This document shows positions 34,739 to 43,231 of a DNA stretch of 64,000 nucleotides, one piece after another. The position numbers were made by a program, and so were the translations under genes. Location of the stretch: contig CAWFMO010000002.1 in assembly GCA_963817065.1 (NCBI GenBank), positions 682,001 to 746,000 on the forward strand, written 5' to 3'. Under the pieces are notes generated by a model, which saw nothing but the letters and a program-made list of their open reading frames with translations, ran no database searches and was not told the DNA's origin. Each line of letters starts with the position of its first letter. The stretch's first letter is position 1. The DNA is from CAWFMO01 sp963817065. Its GTDB lineage: Bacteria; Actinomycetota; Thermoleophilia; Solirubrobacterales; 70-9.

Positions 34739-35827
34739 TCAGCGGGCGCTGGAGTCGGCCTGGTAGGCCTCGATCAGGATCTGCGCGACCTCGGGGCGGC
34801 TGAACTCCGGCGGGGGAACCTCGCCGTTTCCGAGCATCTCGCGGACCTTGGTTCCGCTGAGGAAGACGTGGGCGTCCTGGTCGTGGGGACAGGTCTTGCC
34901 CGACGCCATGCCCTCGCACTTGTTGCACCAGAAGGAATGGTCGAAGAACAGCGGCTGGATCCCGAGCTTGTCCCAGTCGAGGTCGTCGAAGATCCGCTGC
35001 GCGTCGTAGGTGCCGTAGTAGTCGCCGACGCCGGCGTGGTCGCGGCCGACGATGAAGTGGGTGGCGCCGTAGTTGCGGCGCGCGATCGCGTGCAGGACGG
35101 CCTCGCGCGGGCCCGCGTAGTGCATCTTCGAGGGGTAGACGTTGAGGATCACGCGGTCGTTCGGGTAGTAGTCATCCATCAGCACCTCGTAGCAGCGCAT
35201 CCGCGTCTCCGCGGGGATGTCGCCCTCCTTGGTCTTTCCGATCAGCGGATGGATCATCAGACCGTCGGTGATCTCGAGCGCCGCCTTGGTGACGTACTCG
35301 TGGGCGCGGTGGATCGGGTTGCGGGTCTGGAAGGCGACGATCCGCTTCCAGCCGCGCTCCTCGAACGCCTTCTTCGATTCCTCGGGGCTGAGTTGGCGCT
35401 TGCTGAAGGCTTCCTCGTGCTGCGGCAGCGCGTCGACCTCGATCGGGCCGGCGACGCAGCGCGCGCCCTCCTCGTGGATCGCGGCGACGCCCGGATGCTC
35501 CTTGTCGCCGGTCAGGTAGACCTGCTCGGCCTCCTGGTTCAGGTCGCGCTCGAAGATCTCCTCGACCTTGAGCCGGCCGAGCGCCTCGCCCTCGTCGCTC
35601 GTGAGCTCGATCGTGTCGCCCTCGGAGCAGTCGAGGTCGGTCGCGAGCGTGATCGGGATCGGCCAGTACTCGCCCGAGGACAGCGTCATGTTCTCGCAGA
35701 CGCTCTTCCAATCATCAGACCCCTGTGGACCCGTCAATGGCGCGAAGGCGCCGTTGCCGATCATCTCGAAGTCGGCGGTCTGGCGCTCGCTGAGCTGCAG
35801 CTTCAGGGCTTGGTCGGCGGGTGACAT
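34739..35827 (-). CDS. sat: Sulfate adenylyltransferase (ATP sulfurylase, single-chain)
   Basis: Protein of 362 residues. It makes APS from sulfate and ATP, the first step of sulfate assimilation. The active site is QTRNPIHRAHE, with GRDHAGVGDYYG and the C-terminal zinc-like site CNKCEGMASGKTCPH. The N-terminal PUA-like domain is present (FAPLTGPQGSDDW, YWPIPITLATD). It is on the same strand as cysH and the sulfite reductase, 44 bases after cysH. A TACAGT lies ten bases before the ATG, so it may also have its own promoter. Confidence 0.97.
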   Translation of the reverse strand: MSPADQALKLQLSERQTADFEMIGNGAFAPLTGPQGSDDWKSVCENMTLSSGEYWPIPITLATDLDCSEGDTIELTSDEGEALGRLKVEEIFERDLNQEAEQVYLTGDKEHPGVAAIHEEGARCVAGPIEVDALPQHEEAFSKRQLSPEESKKAFEERGWKRIVAFQTRNPIHRAHEYVTKAALEITDGLMIHPLIGKTKEGDIPAETRMRCYEVLMDDYYPNDRVILNVYPSKMHYAGPREAVLHAIARRNYGATHFIVGRDHAGVGDYYGTYDAQRIFDDLDWDKLGIQPLFFDHSFWCNKCEGMASGKTCPHDQDAHVFLSGTKVREMLGNGEVPPPEFSRPEVAQILIEAYQADSSAR

Positions 35828-35871
35828 GAAGGCGGGGACTGTAGGGAAGTCGGACTAGCGGTGCAAGACAG

Positions 35872-36588
35872 CTAGTGCAACCCGCATTCCGTTTTCGCCG
35901 AGCCGGCCCAACGACCGTCGCGCTCGTCGCCGCCGGGCTGCACGGGCTTGGTGCAGTGGGTGCAGCCGATCGACGGATAGTTCTGATCGTGGAGCGGGTT
36001 GTAGGGGACGTCGTTCTCGGCGAGGTAGCTCCAGACGTCCTGCTCGGACCAGTCGGCGATCGGATTCAGCTTCCAGAGGCCGAAGCGCTTGTCCCAGCCG
36101 AACTTCGGCGCCTTCGCGCGCCCCTGCGACTCGCCGCGGCGGATGCCCGCGACCCAGCAGTCGACGGTCCCGAGCGCCTCGCGCATCGGCTCGACCTTGC
36201 GGATCCCGCAGCAGGCGTCGGGGTTCGTGTTCCAGAGCTCGTCGCCGTGGAGGCGGGCCTGTTCGTCGAGCGAGATGTTGTGGTACCGCTCGAACTCGAT
36301 CCCGTATCGCTCCGCGAACCGGTCGCGGGTCGCGTAGGTCTCCTCGAAGAGGACGTCGGTGTCGAGGTAGAAGAAGCGGGTCTCGGGGTTGATCTTCACC
36401 GCCATGTCGATCAGGACCGAGTTGGTCTTCTGGAACGAGCAGGCGATGTAGAGCTTCGGGTGGAAGGTGTCGAGCGCCCAGCGCAGCGCCTCCTCCGCGG
36501 AGGCGCTCTCGAGGTCGCCGGCGACGGCCTCGGGATCGAAGGGAGCTTCCGGGGCCTCGAGGACCGCGGCTGTGGGCGGGGCGTTCAT
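35872..36588 (-). CDS. cysH: Phosphoadenylyl/adenylylsulfate reductase (APS-type, 4Fe-4S)
   Basis: Protein of 238 residues. Two Cys pairs, NPDACCGIRKVEP and IGCTHCTKPV, are the ligands of the [4Fe-4S] cluster found in assimilatory APS reductases, so APS is the likely substrate. The catalytic Cys lies in the C-terminal KTECGLH. SFQKTNSVLIDMAVKI is the nucleotide-binding region. The ATG at 36588 overlaps the sulfite reductase stop (ATGA), so the two are translationally coupled. Together they turn activated sulfate to sulfide. Confidence 0.95.
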   Translation of the reverse strand: MNAPPTAAVLEAPEAPFDPEAVAGDLESASAEEALRWALDTFHPKLYIACSFQKTNSVLIDMAVKINPETRFFYLDTDVLFEETYATRDRFAERYGIEFERYHNISLDEQARLHGDELWNTNPDACCGIRKVEPMREALGTVDCWVAGIRRGESQGRAKAPKFGWDKRFGLWKLNPIADWSEQDVWSYLAENDVPYNPLHDQNYPSIGCTHCTKPVQPGGDERDGRWAGSAKTECGLH

Positions 36589-38494
36589 ACGGCGCACTCC
36601 CCCTCCCCGCGTTCCACCGCGTAGGGATCGGAGCGGTTCCAGTCGATGAACATGTTCATCGTGTCGAGCGAGAAGTCGACCGGCATCGCGAGGTCCTTGA
36701 CCTTCTCCTCGAAGCGGTCGTAGCCGACCCGCTCGGCGAAGGCGTTGAACTCCTCGCCGTCGTTGCGCTCCTCCTGGTAGAGGCGGACCCAGCGCTCGAC
36801 CGCGTCGGGGACGCGCTTCGCGGGCAGCCGCGCCTTGAGACGCTGGCCGTAGACGACCTCGCCGCCCTCGTAGTTGCCGCCGATGTGGGCGATGTAGGCG
36901 GGGATCGTCTTCTCGCCGACCTTGATCGAGGCGCCGTAGAAGCCGACGTTGGCGATGTGGTGCTGGCTGCAGCCGTTCGGGCAGCCGCTCATCTTGATGT
37001 GGATCTTCTTGGTCAGCGGGTCCTCGATGCCCATCTGCTCGAGTCGCTCCTGGACGGCCTGGTTGAGGCCCATCGAGGCGGTGATCCCGAGCTTGCAGCT
37101 GTCGGTGCCCGGGCAGCTGACGACGTCGGTGATCTCGTTGGCGCCCGCGCGGGCGAGGTCAAGCTCGACGAGCCGCTGCCAGACGTCGTAGACCGACTCG
37201 TCGCGGACCCAGCGCAGGACGAAGTTCTGGTGCACGGTCGTGCGCGCGTAGCCGCCGGTGTGGTCGCGCATCAGCTGCGCGAGCCCGCGGAGCTGGTCGG
37301 GGCTGAGGTCGCCGCGGATCGGGTTGACCTCGACGGTCGAGAAGCCCTGCTGGCGCTGGGGGTTGACGTTCGAGGCCACGAAGCGCTCGAACTCGCGCTC
37401 GTCGCCGTTCGGGCTCGAGTGGCCCTCGGGGATCGCCGGCGCGTTCTGCTCCTCGTCGTGGTCGAAGCGCAGGTGGTCGATCGAGAAGTCGCGCTCGATC
37501 GACCCAGTCGCCCTCGAGCTCCTCGTCGACCATGCTCGCGGAACTCCTCGATCCCGATCTTGTCGACGAGGACCTTGATCCGGGCCCGGGCGCGGTTGAC
37601 GCGCAGCCAGTCCTGGCGGTCGAAGATCCGCAGCGCGGCCTCGGTCCACTTCAGGTACTCGCCGTCGTCAGCGGTCACGAACTCGTTCAGCGTCGGCGCG
37701 ATCGCGCGGCATGATCGAGGTGCCGCCGCCGACCCGCAGCTCGAAGCCCTTGACGCCGTCCCTTACGCGCGGGATGAAGCCGACGTCGTGGATGCCGGTG
37801 ATCGCGCGGTCCTCGTCGGTCGCGGTGAAGGCGGTCTTGATCTTGCGCGGCATCAGCTGCGTCGTCGGGTGGCGGACGAAGTAGCGGACGTAGGCCGCGG
37901 CGTAGGGGGTCGGGTCGAAGAGCTCGCCCTCGGTGACGCCGGCGAACGGATCGCCGGTGACGTTGCGGACCGTGTTGCCGCAGCCCTCGCGCGAGGAGAG
38001 GCCCGCGTCGCTCATCTCGCGGATCGCGGCGGCGGCGTCGGGGAGCGGGATGTGGTGGATCTGGATGTTCTGGCGCGTCGTGATGTGGCCCTTGTTGAGC
38101 GGCGCGTACTTCTGGATCACGCTCGCGAAGGCGTCCATCTGCTCCGGGGTGACGCCGCCGAACGGGAGCTTGACGCGGATCATCTGGACGTCGGGCTGGC
38201 GCTGGCCGTAGACGCCCTGCTTGAGGCGGAAGCCGATGAACTGGTCCTCGGGGAACTCGCCGTCGAGGAACTTGCGGGCCTCGGTGTCGAAGTCGTCGAA
38301 CTCGCGCTCGAGGATCGGGATCACGTGGCCCGGGACGTTGTCGTAGGTCTCCGGGTTGTCGAGCGTGCCGAGGCGGCCCTTGCCCTCCTGCTTCTTGCCG
38401 ACCTCCTCGGTCGAGGGGAGGCTCTTGGGCTCGGGCTTGCCCGCCCCGTTCGAGGTCTTGGGGTCTGGCTTCCGGGTGCGGATACCGGTTCCAC
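36585..38494 (-). CDS. Ferredoxin-dependent sulfite/nitrite reductase (several frameshifts)
   Basis: Siroheme/[4Fe-4S] reductase, most likely reducing sulfite to sulfide. Conserved pieces are FIGFRLKQGVYGQRQPDVQM and GHITTRQNIQIHHIP, then GCGNTVRNVTGDP, and the cluster ligands SCPGTDSCKLGIT and SGCPNGCSQHH. The sequence is broken by extra bases near 37703, 37534 and 37497, each clearly joining homologous segments, and by at least one register change between the likely start and 38324. The proposed start is GTG 38494, seven bases after TAGTAT. The segments keep full coding character, so the gene is probably intact in the organism. cysH follows with an ATGA overlap. Confidence 0.8.
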
Positions 38495-38501
38495 CCGCGG
38501 A

Positions 38502-38507
38502 ATACTA
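38502..38507 (-). promoter_or_regulatory. -10 element upstream of the sir-cysH-sat genes
   Basis: TAGTAT on the minus strand, then seven bases, then GTG at 38494. It fits the window's leaderless pattern and would drive sulfite reductase, cysH and perhaps sat. Confidence 0.45.
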
Positions 38508-38542
38508 ACAAACCTGACCGGGATTACGGTATTTAGGCGGGG

Positions 38543-38956
38543 TTACCCATCTGGTTGGTCAGGAAAGGGCACGTGGCGGCCCTCCTGGCTGTTGATCTCG
38601 GCGGCCTCGCCGGACTCGGCGACGTGGCCGTCCTCGGGCTCGAGCGCGAGGCCCGCCTCGGTCCAGGCGACGATCCCGCCCTCGATCGAGTGCGCCTCGA
38701 TCTCGGCCGAGCTCAGCGCCTCGGCGGCGAGGCCCGAGCGGTTGCCGCTGCGGCAGTAGACGACGAGCGGCTTGCCGCCGGCGAGCTCGTCGGCTGCCGC
38801 CTGGAGCGCGTTGAGCTCGATGTGGCGGGCGCCGGGGATGTGCCCCGCGTCCCACTCGTGCTGGCGCCGCACGTCGACCAGCTCGACCTCCCCCGCGCGG
38901 ATCATCTCCTCGACCCGCGCGGGCGTCAGGTGAATCTCTTTCGTTTCCTCGGCCAC
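38543..38956 (-). CDS. Rhodanese-domain sulfurtransferase
   Basis: Protein of 137 residues with a single rhodanese domain. The active-site loop is YCRSGNRSG, with the catalytic Cys that carries persulfide. ELVDVRRQHEWDAGHIPGA is the conserved CDC25-like start. The C-terminal tail of about 35 residues is acidic and variable. It may pass sulfur between cysteine or thiosulfate and acceptors, which fits its place just ahead of the sulfite reductase. Dodecin lies seven bases upstream on the same strand. Confidence 0.9.
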   Translation of the reverse strand: MAEETKEIHLTPARVEEMIRAGEVELVDVRRQHEWDAGHIPGARHIELNALQAAADELAGGKPLVVYCRSGNRSGLAAEALSSAEIEAHSIEGGIVAWTEAGLALEPEDGHVAESGEAAEINSQEGRHVPFPDQPDG

Positions 38957-38963
38957 TCTCTAC

Positions 38964-39173
38964 CTAGTCGACGTCGGTGCCCTCGATCAGGAACGCGACG
39001 CGGACGTGGGCGCGCCACTCGTCGAGGTTGTCGCCGCGCAGGCCGGTCGAGACGATGTCCACGGCCCTCACGTTGCGCAGCGATGACTGGGCCTGCTGCA
39101 GCGCCTGCTGGCAGGCGTCGTCGGAGGATTTCTTCGAGCTTCCGACAAGCTCGATGATCTTGACTACCGCCAC
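38964..39173 (-). CDS. Dodecin-family flavin-binding protein
   Basis: Protein of 69 residues, the normal dodecin length. MAVVKIIELVGSSKKSSDDA, QSSLRNVRAVDIVSTG and EWRAHVRVAFLIEG match the family, which forms a dodecamer storing or quenching riboflavin, FMN or CoA. AGAGGAG lies six bases before the ATG, so the start is secure. It probably heads a transcript with the rhodanese gene. The flavin link may be relevant to flavin- and siroheme-using sulfur enzymes nearby. Confidence 0.92.
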   Translation of the reverse strand: MAVVKIIELVGSSKKSSDDACQQALQQAQSSLRNVRAVDIVSTGLRGDNLDEWRAHVRVAFLIEGTDVD

Positions 39174-39232
39174 GGGTTGCTCCTCTCGCTCGTTGTGGGA
39201 ACGGTTCTATTCGAAGAGCGACCCCGGCGCAA

Positions 39233-40297
39233 CTACGGTCCCCCGCGCAGCCGCGCGATCAGCGTCGCGAGCAGCCGCTTGGCGCCGCGCCGCGCCGGCG
39301 GCACCGTGCGCCGCGCCTCGGCCTTGCCGCGACGCAGCGGAGCCGTCACGCGCCAGCTCAGCGACTCGCGCATCTCCTCGAGCACGCGGCGGTCGGCCTC
39401 GAGCCCCGGCAGCACGGCCAGCTTCTGCTCGGCGTCGACGAGCCGGCCGCGGACCTCCTCGAGCTCGCGGATCCGCTGCTCCTGGTGCTCGATCATCTCG
39501 CGGAGCTGCCTCGCCTCGGCGAGGTCGCCGAGCTCGAGCGGGGGGCCGACGGCGACGAGATCCCCGAGCGCCGGCAGCTCCGCGTCGGAGGCGATCGCGA
39601 CGGTGAAGACCTCGTCGCCGGGCTCGAGGCTGCCGCTCTTCGCGGTCACGGCCTCGATCGGCTCGCCGTCGCCGGATGCCTGCGTCTCGTCGTCGAAGAT
39701 CGCCGAGCTCGCCCAGGTGTGCTGGCGGGCGAGCCGCACGTTGGCGAATCGCCGCCCGAGCGAGTCGTGGAGCTCCTCGGGCACGTACTCGCGGACGTGG
39801 TGCGGGTTGCCGGGCGGGAAGACGCGGCGGTTCGGCGAGGAGACGGCGAGCAGCCCGCCCCCGGCGAGCACCCGCGCGAGCTCGTCGAGCCCGGCCTCCG
39901 GCTCGTCGAGGTGCTCGAGGACCTCGAAGCAGACGACGAGGTCGAAGCTGTCGGCCTCGAAGGGCAGGTCGAGGACGTCGGCGGCCTCGAGCCGAACCGC
40001 TTCGGGCATACCTTCGCGAACGGCGTCGAGCACGTCGCGGTCGCGGTCGACGCCGACGACCTCGGAGGCGCCGGCGGCGGCGAGGATCGCGGTGCCGTAG
40101 GCGGTCCCGCAGCCGGCGTCGAGGACGCGGGCTCCGGGCGCCGCGGCGGCGGCCCAGCGGTAGCGGCCGAGGTGCTCGGCCTCGATCAGCGTTCCGGCGT
40201 GCTCGCCGCGATCGAGGCGCTCGGGGTGGCCCTCGCGCTCGCCGGCGAGATCGCTGTGGGCTGTCCCCTCGGCGGTTGCCTTCGGCCCTGCGTTCAC
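39233..40297 (-). CDS. SAM methyltransferase with coiled-coil C-terminus
   Basis: Protein of 354 residues starting at GTG 40297. The Rossmann core shows ARVLDAGCGTAYGTAIL, VVGVDRDRDVLDAV, LVVCFEVLEHLDEP and AGGGLLAVSSPN. From about residue 245 there is a coiled coil (EARQLREMIEHQEQRIREL) and then SLSWRVTAPLRRGK, a motif often found at the ends of O-antigen and cell-surface glycan enzymes. It would methylate a sugar or lipid-linked glycan. It is divergent from a two-domain glycosyltransferase; the two start codons are only 19 bases apart. Confidence 0.8.
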   Translation of the reverse strand: MNAGPKATAEGTAHSDLAGEREGHPERLDRGEHAGTLIEAEHLGRYRWAAAAAPGARVLDAGCGTAYGTAILAAAGASEVVGVDRDRDVLDAVREGMPEAVRLEAADVLDLPFEADSFDLVVCFEVLEHLDEPEAGLDELARVLAGGGLLAVSSPNRRVFPPGNPHHVREYVPEELHDSLGRRFANVRLARQHTWASSAIFDDETQASGDGEPIEAVTAKSGSLEPGDEVFTVAIASDAELPALGDLVAVGPPLELGDLAEARQLREMIEHQEQRIRELEEVRGRLVDAEQKLAVLPGLEADRRVLEEMRESLSWRVTAPLRRGKAEARRTVPPARRGAKRLLATLIARLRGGP

Positions 40298-40301
40298 GCT
40301 C

Positions 40302-40309
40302 TAACCTTA
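40302..40309. promoter_or_regulatory. Overlapping antiparallel -10 boxes of a divergent leaderless promoter
   Basis: On the plus strand TAACCT (40302-40307) precedes ATG 40317 by nine bases. On the minus strand TAAGGT (40309-40304) precedes GTG 40297 by six. The two boxes share four base pairs. Confidence 0.5.
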
Positions 40310-40316
40310 CGCCCGG

Positions 40317-42218
40317 ATGGCGGAGCTGCGCGAACTCGTTTTCGTCTCGGCTCGGGGTCAGAACTCATACTTCGCCGAGCTCGCCGCGATGCTGCGCCAC
40401 GAGCTCGACGCGCTCGGCGTCGCGACCCGCGAGAGCGTCGACGAGCTCCCTAGCCTCGAACCGGGAACGGCCTCGGTGATGGTCGCGCCGCACGAGTTCG
40501 CGGCGCTGGCCCCCGCCGGGCTGCGGGTCGGCTCGGCGCAGATGCGCTCGACGATCGCGATCTGCACCGAGCAGCCGGGGACGGGGTGGCACGACCGCGG
40601 GGCGCGGCTCGCCTCGCTGGCCGCGGCGGTCTTCGACATCAACCGCAGCGGGGTCCACGCCCTGCGCGAATCCGGGATCAGCAAGGCCGAGCACCTCCAG
40701 CTCGGCTACTGCGAGCTGATCGAGCGCGACCTCGGCGGCGAACGCGACGTCGACGTCTGCTTCCTCGGCGGGGCGACCGAGCGGCGGCGGCGGCTGCTCG
40801 CGCGCTACTCGGGCGAGCTCTGGCGCCACCGCTGCCATCTCGGGTTCTCCGACAACCTGCGCCCGAGCGGGAGCGGGACTCCCGGCTTCCTCGCCGGCGG
40901 GGACAAGCTCGACCTCCTCGGCCGCTCGCGGGTCCTGCTCAACATCCACCGTGGCGACGATCCCTACTTCGAGTGGGCCCGGATCCTCGAGGCGATCCAC
41001 TGCGGCGCCGCGGTGGTCAGCGAGCGCTCGCTCAACTACTCCCCGCTCGAGCCCGGTCGCCATTTTCTCGCCGGCGACATCGAGACCCTGCACCTGGTGG
41101 TCGCGGACCTGCTCGCCGACGAGGATCAGCGGCTGGCGCTCGCCGCGGAGGCGATCGAGTTCATCCGCGAGTCGATCCCGCTGCGGGCCTCGGCCGAGCG
41201 GCTCGCCGAGAGCGGCGAGGACCTGCTGCGCCGCCGGGCGCCGCGGATCCCGCGCCGCGGGATCCAGACCGGCCCCGGCCCCCGCGAACCGCGGCTTCGC
41301 GAGCTGCTCGGGTCGCTGCGCCGTCCCGACGAGGAGGTCCCGCTCCTGCGCCGCGAGCTCAAGCGGGCGCGGCTCGAGGCGCTCGAGCAGCGGCGGCGCT
41401 CGGAGGCGCTCGCGGCGCGGGTCGATCGCGGCGTCGATCCGCCGTCGATCGTGACCGTCGGCGCCACGCCTGCCTACGAGGCGGCCGAGCCGCGTGTATC
41501 GGTGATCGTGCCGCTCTACAACCAGCGCGCCTTCGTCGCCGAGGCGCTCGACTCGGTCGCGGCGGCGCGCGGCCCGGCGCTCGAGCTGATCGTGATCGAC
41601 GACGCCTCGAGCGACGGCTCGGGCGACGTCGCCGCCGAGTGGCTCGACGCGCACCCGCGGCTGCCGGCGATCCTGATGCGCCACCCCGTCAACCGCGGGC
41701 TGCCGGCGACCCGCAACGACGGCGTCGCGGCGGCGCGCGGCGATTACGTGCTGCCGCTCGACTCCGACAACGAGCTCCTGCCGAATGCCGTCGAGCTCCT
41801 CGCCGCGGCGCTCGATCGCGACCCCGAAGCCGCGTTCGCCTACGGAGTGCTCGTGACCTTCTCCGAGGCGGGGCCCCAGGGCCTCGAGAGCTACTGGGAC
41901 TGGGAGCCGGAGCGCCTGATCGCCGACAACTACCTCGACGCGCTCGCGCTCGTGCGCCGCAGCGCGCTCGAGGAGCTCGGCGGCTACACGACCGACCTGC
42001 GGCTCTACGGCTGGGAGGACTACGACCTCTGGTGCCGGGTCGCCGACCGCGGGATGCGCGGGATCAAGGTCCCGGAGTTCGTCGCCCGCTACCGGCTCTC
42101 CGACGTGTCGATGATCTCGCTGACCAACCTCTCAGATCAGGAGGCGCGCGAGGCGCTCGCCGAGCGCTCGCCGCGGCTCTTCGGGCGCGAGCGCGAGCTC
42201 GCGGCCGGGGTCAGCTGA
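40317..42218 (+). CDS. Two-domain glycosyltransferase (CgeB-like GT plus GT2)
   Basis: Protein of 633 residues. The N-terminal half (about 1-300) looks like a CgeB/spore-protein-type GT-B transferase, with RDVDVCFLGGATERRRRLL, SRVLLNIHRGDDPYFEWARI and EAIHCGAAVVSE. A charged helical linker (about 320-380) leads to a GT2 domain: VSVIVPLYNQRAFVAEALDS, LIVIDDASSDGSGD, LPLDSDNELLPNA as the DxD-like site, and GWEDYDLWCRVADRG. It likely adds two sugars, or polymerises, on a surface glycan at the cytoplasmic face. The partner genes around it support envelope glycan synthesis. Confidence 0.85.
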   Translation: MAELRELVFVSARGQNSYFAELAAMLRHELDALGVATRESVDELPSLEPGTASVMVAPHEFAALAPAGLRVGSAQMRSTIAICTEQPGTGWHDRGARLASLAAAVFDINRSGVHALRESGISKAEHLQLGYCELIERDLGGERDVDVCFLGGATERRRRLLARYSGELWRHRCHLGFSDNLRPSGSGTPGFLAGGDKLDLLGRSRVLLNIHRGDDPYFEWARILEAIHCGAAVVSERSLNYSPLEPGRHFLAGDIETLHLVVADLLADEDQRLALAAEAIEFIRESIPLRASAERLAESGEDLLRRRAPRIPRRGIQTGPGPREPRLRELLGSLRRPDEEVPLLRRELKRARLEALEQRRRSEALAARVDRGVDPPSIVTVGATPAYEAAEPRVSVIVPLYNQRAFVAEALDSVAAARGPALELIVIDDASSDGSGDVAAEWLDAHPRLPAILMRHPVNRGLPATRNDGVAAARGDYVLPLDSDNELLPNAVELLAAALDRDPEAAFAYGVLVTFSEAGPQGLESYWDWEPERLIADNYLDALALVRRSALEELGGYTTDLRLYGWEDYDLWCRVADRGMRGIKVPEFVARYRLSDVSMISLTNLSDQEAREALAERSPRLFGRERELAAGVS

Positions 42219-42435
42219 GCCAGCCGCCGAGGCCGGTTCGGGCCTCGATCCCCTCGCGGAGCGCGGCGCGCTGCCAGCCGCCGAGCTCGGGGCCCGCGGT
42301 CGAGGGGGGCGGAGCGGTCTCGACCAGGAAGCGCTCGAGCGCCGCCGCGATCGCCGCGGCCTCCTCCTCGGTCGCGCTCGCCGGGACGACGGAAATCGAT
42401 GGACGCGGCGGGCGCCGCTTGCCGTTCTCGGTCAC
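42211..42435 (-). CDS. Acyl-CoA carboxylase epsilon-subunit-like protein (AccE)
   Basis: Protein of 74 residues. The pattern matches the small epsilon subunits of actinobacterial acyl-CoA carboxylases: a basic start, SISVVPASATEEEAAAIAAAL, then a Pro-rich segment and a Trp near the end (GGWQRAAL). Epsilon subunits bind the AccD carboxyltransferase and raise complex activity. It lies apart from the other subunits (27.1 and 46.3 kb). The GTG start has TAGCCT six bases upstream. The 3' end overlaps the glycosyltransferase gene by eight bases. Confidence 0.7.
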   Translation of the reverse strand: MTENGKRRPPRPSISVVPASATEEEAAAIAAALERFLVETAPPPSTAGPELGGWQRAALREGIEARTGLGGWLS

Positions 42436-42441
42436 GGGCTC

Positions 42442-42480
42442 AGGCTAGCTCAGAGCTCCTTAGGGGAGCGAATGTACGAT
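42442..42480. promoter_or_regulatory. Divergent leaderless promoters, accE-like and methyltransferase
   Basis: On the minus strand TAGCCT (42442-42447) ends six bases before the AccE GTG. On the plus strand TACGAT (42475-42480) ends seven bases before GTG 42488. Confidence 0.5.
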
Positions 42481-42487
42481 GGCGCCC

Positions 42488-43231
42488 GTGCCGAGCGAGA
42501 CCGACGCCCCGGCCCCCGCCAAGGGGGGCCAGCCCGAGAAGACCGCGGAGCTCAATGCCGAGTTCTTCGCCACCGACCAGCACGGCGACGCCGTCGCCGA
42601 GCTCGACACCTACCGCATGATCCGCGAGGCGGTGACCGAGGAGGTCGACGGGATCGGGCACATGCTCGACGTCGGCAACGGCGGCGTCTTCGAATACGAG
42701 ACCGACCGCGTCGGCTCGATCGTCGCCGTCGACCTCTTCCTCGACAAGCTTCCGCCGGAACGGTTCCCGGAAAACGTCACCGCGCGGAAGGGCGACGCGC
42801 TGGCGCTGACCGAGCCCGAGGGCTCGTTCGACGCGGTGCTCGAAGCGTTCGTCTTCCACCACATCACCGGGGCCAAGCCCGCTGATCTGATCGACAACGT
42901 GCGAACCGCGATCTCGGAGGCGACCAGAATGCTGAAGCCCGGCGGCAGGCTGATCGTCGGCGAGTCCTGCGTGCCGCGCTGGTTCTACGGCGTCGAGCGG
43001 GTCATGTTCCGGCCGCTGGTCTGGCTCGCGAAGACACCGCTGCTCGGCGGCCACCCGGCGACGATGCAGCTCCACCCGCGCAAGCTCGCCGAGCTCGTCG
43101 GCGAGCAGCTCGAGCTCGAGAAGGCCGAGCGGATCCCCCACGGGCGCTGGATAACCCAGTTCGGGGTCAAGTGGCCGACCGCGCTGACTCCGGCGCGGCC
43201 GTGGATGGTCGTCGGAAGGAAGCCGTCGTGA
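42488..43231 (+). CDS. Class I SAM methyltransferase
   Basis: Protein of about 247 residues. The GTG at 42488 is preferred over ATG 42479 because TACGAT lies seven bases before it; the ATG overlaps that box. The SAM motif is HMLDVGNGGVFEYE, a slightly unusual DxGNGG version, followed by IVAVDLFLDKLPPERF, FDAVLEAFVFHHITG and MLKPGGRLIVGES. It resembles UbiE/COQ5-type and glycan methyltransferases; the substrate is unknown. It overlaps the lipoprotein gene as GTGA. Confidence 0.8.
   Translation: MPSETDAPAPAKGGQPEKTAELNAEFFATDQHGDAVAELDTYRMIREAVTEEVDGIGHMLDVGNGGVFEYETDRVGSIVAVDLFLDKLPPERFPENVTARKGDALALTEPEGSFDAVLEAFVFHHITGAKPADLIDNVRTAISEATRMLKPGGRLIVGESCVPRWFYGVERVMFRPLVWLAKTPLLGGHPATMQLHPRKLAELVGEQLELEKAERIPHGRWITQFGVKWPTALTPARPWMVVGRKPS

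Noticed and set aside
37668..38324. A separate short sulfite reductase-like gene
   Set aside because: It ends at an artefactual stop; the conserved sequence continues in the next frame after one extra base, so it is part of one longer gene.
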